From Treponema sp. (GTDB lineage: Bacteria > Spirochaetota > Spirochaetia > Treponematales > Breznakiellaceae), in assembly GCA_009786715.1 (NCBI GenBank), contig WQRN01000055.1, forward strand, positions 1-8,747: a stretch of DNA of 8,747 nucleotides. The letters are read 5' to 3'. The translations under genes and the position numbers were made by a program. Below the pieces are notes generated by a model. That model made no database searches. It had not been told where the DNA came from and saw only the letters and a list, made by a program, of their open reading frames with translations. How positions within the stretch are numbered: the stretch's first letter is position 1; each line of letters opens with the position of its first letter. Shown here one piece after another: positions 1-6,345 of this stretch.

Positions 1-696
1 GTTCCTTTCGGAGAAATGTTAAACCTGACAGTGGATATAGAAAAAATATCCAAAGAGAAAGAAGGGTTCAGGGACATTATCAACAAACTGCAATCCTATG
101 CTGAAGACACTAACGAACCGAAAACCGACGGCGGAAACGAAAGACAAAAGGTTCTTATCGAAGCGCTTACAAAAACCGCAGCCAAGGTTGCGGAAGATCT
201 CGGCAAGAAGATAAAATTCGCCGCAACAGATATAGATACGGAAGCAATCGAAAAAGGCCCGCGGCGTGAAATGAAAGAAATACTTATGCAGCTTATCCGC
301 AACTCCGCCGTTCACGGAGTAGAAATGCCCGAAGACAGAAAAGCCAAAGGCAAGAATGAAACAGGCATTGTTAAACTTTCCATTAAAATGGCGCCAGACG
401 GCAAGAGCATCCAGATGAAACTATCCGACGACGGCAAAGGACTTGATTACAAGAAGATCGGCGAAAGAGCCGTTATCCGCAAGCTGATCAAAAAAGAAGA
501 TATCAACAACAAAGACTTGCTGATGAAGGCGATTTTCTCTCCGGGTTTCAGCACCGCGGAAACAGAAGGCGTTCACGGCGGAAGAGGTATCGGTTTAAAT
601 CTTGTACGCGACCGCATAAAAGAAATCAAAGGCTCAATAAAACTAAAATCGGAAGATGACAAGGGAACATTGTTCTTAATGGTTATTCCGGTCTGA
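1..696 (+). CDS. CheA-type histidine kinase ATPase domain, 5' end outside window
   Basis: The reading frame is open to the left edge, so this is the C-terminal part of a larger protein; the ATG at 16 is probably internal. Counting from that ATG, the N-box is at about residues 89-103 (LIRNSAVHGVE, Asn96 and His100-Gly101), the G1 box at 137-142 (SDDGKG), and the F and G2 boxes at 174-197 (FSPGFST, then GGRGIGLNLV). This is the CheA class of HATPase, which binds ATP to phosphorylate a histidine, in CheA on an Hpt (P1) domain. The VPFGE at the edge resembles the conserved stretch that begins the ATPase region in CheA. A charged, probably disordered insertion (about residues 8-45) separates it from the rest. 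The protein stops directly after the ATPase fold, so the CheW-like P5 domain that couples true CheA to receptors is missing. It is therefore more likely an Hpt-plus-ATPase sensor kinase than the chemotaxis kinase. Its 3' end overlaps the convergent pantothenate kinase gene by 21 bases. Confidence 0.85.
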   Translation, partial: VPFGEMLNLTVDIEKISKEKEGFRDIINKLQSYAEDTNEPKTDGGNERQKVLIEALTKTAAKVAEDLGKKIKFAATDIDTEAIEKGPRREMKEILMQLIRNSAVHGVEMPEDRKAKGKNETGIVKLSIKMAPDGKSIQMKLSDDGKGLDYKKIGERAVIRKLIKKEDINNKDLLMKAIFSPGFSTAETEGVHGGRGIGLNLVRDRIKEIKGSIKLKSEDDKGTLFLMVIPV

Positions 697-1494
697 TAAG
701 CCTGCGCCGATCGCCGTTGTATACTCAGCGCATTCAGGATAAACAAATTCGATTCCGTACAGCGCGGAAATGTCCGAGAGCGTTTTCCGCCCTAAAGGAT
801 TTCTGCTGCCGTTTCCTGTAACAATAACGCGGCTTAAATTTCTTGCTCTTGCGGCAAAAACGGAAAGAACGCCGATTACCTGAAACACCATATTAATAAT
901 CGCAAGAGCAATATCGCTGTGGTTTGCCGTATCCAGCATCTTGCCGAAATTGGACGCTGTGTTGTCGCCGTTCAGAAAGCTAATACCTGTGTCGGTGATG
1001 TCGCCGAGCAGAAGATCAACCTGATTTAATTTACCGTTTTTAGCAAGTTCCATAATATCGCGGAATTCGGCGACAGGAAGAAGTTTTTTCGCAAGCCCGA
1101 GTATTGTACCGCCTCCGACGCCTGAACCGCCGAAATGCGAAATGCCATTATCTCCCGCTTCGATTATAACGGTTCCTGTTCCAATATTGGTAATTATTAT
1201 ATTGTTCATTCCGGATAAAAACATTCCGCCGATCCCAATAGCCTGTATTTCGTTTACCCTGCCTGTAGGAATACCGAAAATATCGTCTTTAATTTTTGTC
1301 GCTCCGGCTCCGGTTATCGCGATTCTTTCAATCGCATCAATTTTAATGCCGTTCTCTAAAACAATTTTTCCAAAAGCGCCGGTTGCGGCGGTTACGGCAT
1401 CCTGCGCTCTTGTTTTAATTTTCTTTGTGACCTTTCCGTCTTCGATTGAAACAACTTTTGTTATTGTAGTGCCAACATCTATTCCGATTATCAA
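676..1494 (-). CDS. coaW: Type II pantothenate kinase (CoaW/Fumble family)
   Basis: The 272-residue protein matches bacterial type II pantothenate kinase in length and motif order. This enzyme phosphorylates pantothenate with ATP, the first step of coenzyme A synthesis, in the cytoplasm. Visible motifs of the ASKHA/actin-like fold are the phosphate-1 loop GIDVGTTITK (4-13), Glu82 in RVNEIQAIG (a likely catalytic acid), NIGTGT (103-108), the glycine-rich HFGGSGVGGGT (120-130), TASNFGKM (179-186), TGNG (226-229) and IGAGL near the C-terminus. GDNTASNFGK is typical of the type II family and argues against the related BadF/BcrA ATPases. The start is TTG, preceded at seven bases by AGGAG; an in-frame TAA just upstream (1516-1518, the stop of the preceding gene) rules out a longer form. 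It lies 21 bases after the HD-GYP regulator and is probably in the same transcript. Type II enzymes in other bacteria (Staphylococcus aureus) resist CoA feedback; whether that holds here cannot be seen. Confidence 0.9.
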   Translation of the reverse strand: MIIGIDVGTTITKVVSIEDGKVTKKIKTRAQDAVTAATGAFGKIVLENGIKIDAIERIAITGAGATKIKDDIFGIPTGRVNEIQAIGIGGMFLSGMNNIIITNIGTGTVIIEAGDNGISHFGGSGVGGGTILGLAKKLLPVAEFRDIMELAKNGKLNQVDLLLGDITDTGISFLNGDNTASNFGKMLDTANHSDIALAIINMVFQVIGVLSVFAARARNLSRVIVTGNGSRNPLGRKTLSDISALYGIEFVYPECAEYTTAIGAGLSDRNNH

Positions 1495-1500
1495 TGTTTT

Positions 1501-1505
1501 CTCCT
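1501..1505 (-). promoter_or_regulatory. Shine-Dalgarno of the pantothenate kinase gene
   Basis: The minus strand reads AGGAG, then seven bases, then TTG. This is the strongest Shine-Dalgarno seen in front of any gene here. It fixes the TTG at 1494 as the start and lies within the 21-base gap after the stop codon of the HD-GYP regulator. Confidence 0.75.
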
Positions 1506-1515
1506 GTTGTTTATA

Positions 1516-2595
1516 TTAGTCCCTGAATGAATCAGATACTTTTAAAAATATTTCAATCAATGACGGATCAAAGTGAGTCCCGTTTCCTTCCGAAATTATA
1601 CGCACCGCGTCTTCGTGAGAATATGCGCCTTTATACGGACGCACAGAAACAAGAGCGTCGTATACGTCAGCGATTGCCATAATGCGCCCCAGAAGCGGAA
1701 TGTCTGTTCCCTTTAATTTATTAGGATAACCTGAGCCATCCCACCATTCATGATGGCTTGTGGCGAAAATTTTAGCGAATTTTAAAAAATCGCTCTCGTG
1801 CGCAAGCACTTCAACCTTTTCCATTATCTGTTTCCCGACATGAGTATGGATTTTCATATCTTCATATTCGTCGTAATCAAGTTTTCCGGGTTTTCTTAAA
1901 ATACTATCACTGATATATATTTTCCCCACATCGTGAAGCTGACACGATTGAATGAGCAGCTCTATGTCCCAATCTTTTGTTTCATCCTGATAAATGCCGC
2001 TTGCGATTACTTCGTTTAAAAGAATTCTAAGACCTTTCTGCGTGCGCTCAATGTGCCTGCCTGTAATATCATCGCGGTATTCAACCAGTTCAGCCATTGT
2101 TTTTAGAAGAGCGTTCTGAAGCGACAATATGCTTTGTGTTTTTTCATCAACCATCTTTTGAAGATTCTCGTTGAAATATCTCAGTTCCTGCGCCTGCTGT
2201 TCCAGTATTTTTTTCTGATACTCAAGAAGCAGATGAATTTCTATGCGCTTGAGAAGCAGCGCAGGTTGAATTGGCTTTGCGATATAATCCACCGCTCCAA
2301 GCGATAACGCGGTAAGTTCAGCGTCGGATTCAGTGCGGGCTGTAAGAAAAATAACAGGAATGCCGCTGGTTTCCGGTTTTGTTTTTAACATTTTAATAGC
2401 CTGATAACCGTCAACATCCGGCATATCGACATCTAAAAGAATCACATCGGGAATATTATTTTCAAGAAGAGAAAAAAGTTTTTCAGCTGAAGGAGCGGTA
2501 GCTACAGTATATTTCTGCGATAAAATATTTTTGCCGATACGGAGATTCGCGGGGTTATCATCCACCATTATAATTAACGCTTTTTCGCCCTGCAT
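1516..2595 (-). CDS. Response regulator with HD-GYP c-di-GMP phosphodiesterase domain
   Basis: The 359-residue protein has a receiver domain at 5-122 with the acidic pair Asp12/Asp13, phosphoacceptor Asp55 (in LLDVDMP), Thr85 and Lys107, so it should be phosphorylatable. A coiled coil follows (about 122-165), then an HD-GYP domain (about 165-359). The domain keeps its metal and active-site residues: Glu172, His181, His221-Asp222 (HDVGK), His250, His281-His282 and Asp286, Gly289-Tyr290-Pro291, and Asp310 (IADVYDAL). HD-GYP proteins of this design hydrolyse cyclic di-GMP to pGpG or GMP in the cytoplasm when the receiver is phosphorylated. It lies 40 bases downstream of the FIST hybrid kinase, whose Hpt domain is the obvious phosphodonor; the pairing is inference. 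Starting at ATG 2595 gives a complete first receiver strand, while the next Met (residue 10) would cut it off. No good Shine-Dalgarno precedes the ATG (AAGG lies 11 bases away), but a promoter ends five bases before it. Confidence 0.93.
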   Translation of the reverse strand: MQGEKALIIMVDDNPANLRIGKNILSQKYTVATAPSAEKLFSLLENNIPDVILLDVDMPDVDGYQAIKMLKTKPETSGIPVIFLTARTESDAELTALSLGAVDYIAKPIQPALLLKRIEIHLLLEYQKKILEQQAQELRYFNENLQKMVDEKTQSILSLQNALLKTMAELVEYRDDITGRHIERTQKGLRILLNEVIASGIYQDETKDWDIELLIQSCQLHDVGKIYISDSILRKPGKLDYDEYEDMKIHTHVGKQIMEKVEVLAHESDFLKFAKIFATSHHEWWDGSGYPNKLKGTDIPLLGRIMAIADVYDALVSVRPYKGAYSHEDAVRIISEGNGTHFDPSLIEIFLKVSDSFRD

Positions 2596-2600
2596 GGCTC

Positions 2601-2629
2601 ATTATACCTTAATTGTTTAGGTATGTCCA
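2601..2629 (-). promoter_or_regulatory. Sigma70-type promoter for the HD-GYP regulator
   Basis: On the minus strand the -35 is TGGACA (2624-2629, five of six consensus bases), the spacer is exactly 17 bases and the -10 is TATAAT (2601-2606, six of six). The -10 ends five bases before the ATG at 2595, so initiation is expected at the A of the start codon or within a base or two of it, giving a leaderless or nearly leaderless mRNA. It would drive the regulator and pantothenate kinase independently of the kinase gene upstream. It was found by eye and its activity is inferred. Confidence 0.6.
2604..2624. repeat. Inverted repeat over the spacer and -10 of the HD-GYP promoter
   Basis: Perfect 6-base arms ATACCT (2604-2609) and AGGTAT (2619-2624) are separated by 9 bases. 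One arm covers the upstream half of the -10 and the other touches the -35. This placement suits a repressor operator. As a terminator for the kinase gene it would be weak, because the stem is short and no T-run follows. Confidence 0.45.
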
Positions 2630-2641
2630 CAAAGCCTAAAC
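2615..2641. repeat. Inverted repeat flanking the -35 of the HD-GYP promoter
   Basis: Perfect 7-base arms GTTTAGG (2615-2621) and CCTAAAC (2635-2641) are separated by 13 bases. The repeat is centred on position 2628, inside the -35 hexamer. The right arm contains the stop codon of the hybrid kinase gene (TAG at 2636-2638). The left arm overlaps the neighbouring 6-9-6 repeat, so AGG/CCT occurs three times across the promoter. Confidence 0.5.
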
Positions 2642-5600
2642 CCTATCGCGAAGTATTTCATGAATTGTTTTAATCGCGCTGTCAAACTCAGTAATTAATA
2701 TATCGTCGGATACTCGATCCATCATCTCGATGGTTTTTTTATTAAGCGATTGATTATTAATCTCGCTTAAAATTCGATCGATATTTTCGGCATTATTAGA
2801 CTTTAACGCTTTTTCAAGCTGCTCCAGCAGTGAAAAGAATTTTTCATCATTATCAGATATTTTAACTGATTCACCGCTAACAGATTTTTCGAACCTTGGT
2901 TCCAGAACAGCGGCAATATCTTCCGTTAATTCAGAAAGACGTTCCAGGAATCTGTCAAAGTTTCCATTAATGAAAGCCCAGTCTTCTTCCTTGCCGGCTT
3001 CTTCCAAATACGCGGCTTCCGCGGATAATTCTACAGCGCCGATTGCGCCTGACGCGCTCTTTAACGCGTGAACATGCGTAATAAATAAAAGCAGGTTATC
3101 TTTATCAAGCGTACTTCTAAGCTGCTTTAACCTCTCCTGCGCATCCTTGCAGAATGTAGACAACACGGAAATATACCCGGCTTCCGTGCCGCCCGTCAAA
3201 CTTATACCTTTGTGCGCGTCTATTCCATTTATCGAAGGTATGCATAATTTTTTATCTGTTTCTTTTTTAGCGACGACCGCCTGCTCGCGTTTGTTTTTCG
3301 CTATCCACTTTATAATAATATCATCCAGCGCGGTTACATCAATCGGCTTTGCGAGAAAATCATCAAAACCTTTTTCTATAAACATTTCGCGAACGCCGAA
3401 AACAGCGTTTGCGGTTAAGGCGACAATCGGCATTCTTTTTTTACGGCCGCTGTCAATCTCAATTTCTTTTTCCCAATCGCGGATAATCGCGGTCGCTTCC
3501 ACTCCGTCCATTTCCGGCATCATGTGATCCATAAAAACAATATCGTAATCTTTATTCTTTACCATTTCTATCGCTTTTACTCCGCTGAGACATGAATCAA
3601 CTCTTATATGATACGGAGCCAAAAGCCCTTCTGTTACTTTTAAATTAGTTGGGATATCATCAACAACAAGAACGCGCGCATCCGGGAATGAATAGCGGAC
3701 AATTCCAGAAACAGCGGTTCCGTCCAGAATCGCTCTGCTTTCATCTTTACCGTTTAAAATATTCGCGATTGAAATTGATTGTATCGGCAGTGAAACAAAA
3801 CGCACATCGGGGATAAGAGCCTCCGTTCCCCATTCAATCATCAGGGCAAGAGGCGGTTTTACGCCTCCAATAAATGCGGAAGACGGCTTTCTCATAGCCT
3901 TTTTTATTTTATCATGAATGCCGTACCCGGAAAGAATGAGCGACCACTTATCACTGAACAGAGCTTTTGTAAATTCTTCAATACTGGTAACCATGGAGAA
4001 TGGAACTCCGAGATTTTTTAAAGACCAGCATACAGATTTTGCGTAAATAACTCTTCCTTCATAAACAAGCACTTTCTTTTCCGCGGCATTATTTACAGCG
4101 GCAAAAGGTTCTTCTGTATCAATAGTCTGAGGAACAGTGACATTAAAAATACTGCCTCTGCCTTCTTCGCTGTCTACATTAATATCTCCGTCCATAATCA
4201 GGCACAGCCGCCTTGTAATCGCAAGCCCAAGCCCCGTACCTTCAACATTTCGGTTTCTTTTTAAATCCACCTGAACAAATTCACCGAAAAGTTTTTTCTG
4301 ATCCTCGGGTTTTATTCCCTTTCCTGTGTCGGCAATTGAAAAATCCAGCCAAACTTTATTTCCTTTCCGGTGCCTCATAGTAATCGATAAACTGATATAC
4401 CCTCTGTCTGTAAACTTTGCCGCGTTGGAAAGCAGGTTCATAAGTATCTGGCGAAGGCGCACTTCATCGCCGTACAGCCGATTGGGTATATGCCCGTCGA
4501 TATTTGTGAAAAAGCGGATTGGTTTATCTTTTAAACGGGTGCGGATAATATTTACGGTATCGTTAATAAGAGAAGAAAGAAGATAATTAACAGGAACTAT
4601 CTCCATTTTACCGGCTTCTATTTTTGAAAAATCAAGAATATCGTTAATAATCGAAATAAGATTATTACCTGCCTGTTTTATATCCTGCGCGTAACCTCTG
4701 GCTTCATCGCTAAGATCGCTTCGCAGGAGAAGCTCCGCCATTCCTGTTATAGCGTTCATCGGAGTGCGGATCTCGTGGCTCATGCTTGCGAGGAAGCTGC
4801 TCTTCGTTCGGTTTGCCATTTCCGCTTCTTCGCGGAGTTCTACAAGGTTATTATTCTGCGTTCTTATTTCATCAACGATGTTAAAAACATATTCGCCGGT
4901 TTTTTCAACATTATTCTGATAAACAACAAGCATCTTCTCGATATCCACTTTGGAAACATTCGACTGCTCAATCATTGCATCAAGATTTTTACGAATGGTT
5001 TCATAATTTAAATGAGCGGTATCATCAGCCTGCGAACGCTCTTGTAAATTATCCATACTTCTCTTTAAATATGAAATTGTTATATTTAAAAGTTCGCTGC
5101 GGCTTACAATATCAAAAACAAGCGATTTTAATTTATTATCCGTGTAATGAAATAAGCGCTTTGCTTTATAAGGATCTGTCATTCCCTTTTCCGGCGGCGT
5201 TCCGAAAAATACAGCTGTTAATGTCTGATTATGATGGGTGAAAAGCTCTTCACCGTAGGTGTTAAAGCCAATCATCGGATATTTGCTGAACACATTGTTA
5301 AATATATCTATTATTCTGCGCCCTTCAAGTTCCAGATAACGCTGAATGCAATTAAAAAGCAGACAGCCTTGAATGCCGGGCAGAAATTGTTCGGCGCCTG
5401 TAATGCTGTTTTGCGCGTTAGCGATAATATCTCCCTGCTTCAGCAGATATACCTTTGTTCCCGCTTCTATATAACAATAAAACTGAAGCCCCTTGCCGTT
5501 TACAACAGCATTGGGACTGCGAAGATAAACGCTGTCTCCTAAAACAAGACCCAGAGGATTTCGCGCGAAAATTTCAAGAGTTAAGTCATTAACATTATTA

Positions 5601-6304
5601 ACGCCGACATGCCTCGCGTAAATTTCCGCGGCAGGTTCACCGTCAATTTCCCACGCAATCCTCTGCATAATTTCTACACGGTTAATAGTAAAAGATGTTT
5701 CAGTCGGCGTGTAATGAACATAGTGGTTAAAGAAAAAAGGAATTTTCATTCTCAGAATAACGGCTGCAAGTCCGTCGCTGGAAATTCTATCGCCCGCGGA
5801 AACATAAGTTTTTGTAAAGGTCATTTCATCAGCGGCGGCGCCTCCGACAAAAGCCATGTTTAAACCTTTCTCCATGGAGAATTCTTTCATTATCAATTCG
5901 CCGAGGCATAAGCCGTCGAAAAATATTAAACCCAGATATTCATCCGGATTAATATTCTGCCCTGCGGTTTTACGTCTTAATTCTGAAATTGCAAGATGAG
6001 CGGACAGGATAGGATCTCTTTTAACTCCTTCCTGAAATGAAATATAAACATCCTCAACTTCATCCGAGGAAAGAGACATAACTGTAACGCCGTGTCTTAC
6101 AGCGCCGCCGCTTGACCATCCGCCGTACATGGAAGCGCCGACACACACAGCTCCAGGAAACGCGCCTGCAATAGCTCTTTGGATTTTTATTTCTTCGAAA
6201 GCCGCCGAAAAGAAATAGATTACCGCTTTTATATTGGGCTGCCCCACCTCGTCTGCAATTTTTTGTATATCCCAGTCTTGTAAAGACGTAACTTTTACAG
6301 CCAT
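2636..6304 (-). CDS. FIST-domain hybrid histidine kinase with receiver and Hpt domains
   Basis: This 1222-residue protein has no signal peptide or membrane segment, so the sensor is cytoplasmic. A FIST N-terminal part (about 25-210; VGASMYGGW, then FVGGAAADE) and FIST C-terminal part (about 210-370; [10 protein letters not shown], then [16 protein letters not shown]) form a small-ligand sensor. A helical linker (about 385-500) leads to HisKA with phosphoacceptor His510 ([10 protein letters not shown]). HATPase_c (about 605-728) has Asn627, Asp659 in ADTGKG, and GTGLGLAI at 689-696. A degenerate receiver (about 742-855) follows. The intact receiver (876-1003) has Asp882/Asp883, phosphoacceptor Asp926, Thr964 and Lys986. 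The Hpt domain (about 1028-1135) has His1079 ([12 protein letters not shown]), and a helical tail ends the protein. All parts of a phosphorelay are present, with the HD-GYP regulator as likely receiver. FIST domains are known or proposed to bind small molecules, and the FIST protein NosP binds haem and senses nitric oxide; the ligand here is unknown. The ATG lacks a Shine-Dalgarno, and an in-frame stop just upstream rules out extension. Confidence 0.93.
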   Translation of the reverse strand: MAVKVTSLQDWDIQKIADEVGQPNIKAVIYFFSAAFEEIKIQRAIAGAFPGAVCVGASMYGGWSSGGAVRHGVTVMSLSSDEVEDVYISFQEGVKRDPILSAHLAISELRRKTAGQNINPDEYLGLIFFDGLCLGELIMKEFSMEKGLNMAFVGGAAADEMTFTKTYVSAGDRISSDGLAAVILRMKIPFFFNHYVHYTPTETSFTINRVEIMQRIAWEIDGEPAAEIYARHVGVNNVNDLTLEIFARNPLGLVLGDSVYLRSPNAVVNGKGLQFYCYIEAGTKVYLLKQGDIIANAQNSITGAEQFLPGIQGCLLFNCIQRYLELEGRRIIDIFNNVFSKYPMIGFNTYGEELFTHHNQTLTAVFFGTPPEKGMTDPYKAKRLFHYTDNKLKSLVFDIVSRSELLNITISYLKRSMDNLQERSQADDTAHLNYETIRKNLDAMIEQSNVSKVDIEKMLVVYQNNVEKTGEYVFNIVDEIRTQNNNLVELREEAEMANRTKSSFLASMSHEIRTPMNAITGMAELLLRSDLSDEARGYAQDIKQAGNNLISIINDILDFSKIEAGKMEIVPVNYLLSSLINDTVNIIRTRLKDKPIRFFTNIDGHIPNRLYGDEVRLRQILMNLLSNAAKFTDRGYISLSITMRHRKGNKVWLDFSIADTGKGIKPEDQKKLFGEFVQVDLKRNRNVEGTGLGLAITRRLCLIMDGDINVDSEEGRGSIFNVTVPQTIDTEEPFAAVNNAAEKKVLVYEGRVIYAKSVCWSLKNLGVPFSMVTSIEEFTKALFSDKWSLILSGYGIHDKIKKAMRKPSSAFIGGVKPPLALMIEWGTEALIPDVRFVSLPIQSISIANILNGKDESRAILDGTAVSGIVRYSFPDARVLVVDDIPTNLKVTEGLLAPYHIRVDSCLSGVKAIEMVKNKDYDIVFMDHMMPEMDGVEATAIIRDWEKEIEIDSGRKKRMPIVALTANAVFGVREMFIEKGFDDFLAKPIDVTALDDIIIKWIAKNKREQAVVAKKETDKKLCIPSINGIDAHKGISLTGGTEAGYISVLSTFCKDAQERLKQLRSTLDKDNLLLFITHVHALKSASGAIGAVELSAEAAYLEEAGKEEDWAFINGNFDRFLERLSELTEDIAAVLEPRFEKSVSGESVKISDNDEKFFSLLEQLEKALKSNNAENIDRILSEINNQSLNKKTIEMMDRVSDDILITEFDSAIKTIHEILRDRV

Positions 6305-6310
6305 GAAGCT

Positions 6311-6319
6311 ATTTTAGCA
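6311..6319 (-). promoter_or_regulatory. Candidate extended -10 promoter of the FIST hybrid kinase
   Basis: The minus strand reads TGCTAAAAT, an extended -10 (TGn plus TAAAAT, five of six consensus bases), followed by AGCTTC and the ATG at 6304. No recognisable -35 lies 16-18 bases upstream, but extended -10 promoters need it less. Initiation six to seven bases after the -10 would fall on or next to the A of the start codon. A second hexamer, TATAAT (6331-6336), lies farther upstream and also lacks a -35. In AT-rich sequence such matches arise easily by chance. Confidence 0.35.
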
Positions 6320-6345
6320 TGATTTTGAGAATTATAATATAATGA

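Noticed and set aside
16..18. ATG at 16 as the true start of the CheA-like gene
   Set aside because: The frame is open to the left edge, the bases before the ATG encode VPFGE, which fits conserved CheA sequence, and a lone ATPase domain without Hpt or input would be unusual.
665..675. GAACA-T-TGTTC palindrome near the convergent gene ends, considered as a bidirectional terminator
   Set aside because: The stem would be only four bases with a three-base loop and no T-run follows on either strand; it lies in coding sequence.
1142..1519. A 125-codon open frame on the plus strand, opposite the pantothenate kinase gene
   Set aside because: It lies antisense to a gene with clear family motifs, its translation is hydrophobic and repetitive as expected from a mirror frame, and no ribosome site is seen.
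3147..3527. A 126-codon open frame on the plus strand inside the hybrid kinase
   Set aside because: It is antisense to the conserved receiver domain and resembles no family; the same holds for the other plus-strand frames between 4326 and 8104.
6331..6336. TATAAT on the minus strand upstream of the hybrid kinase, considered as its main -10
   Set aside because: Hexamers 16-18 bases upstream (such as AAAGAA) do not resemble a -35, and the preceding bases give no extended -10; the surroundings are AT-rich.
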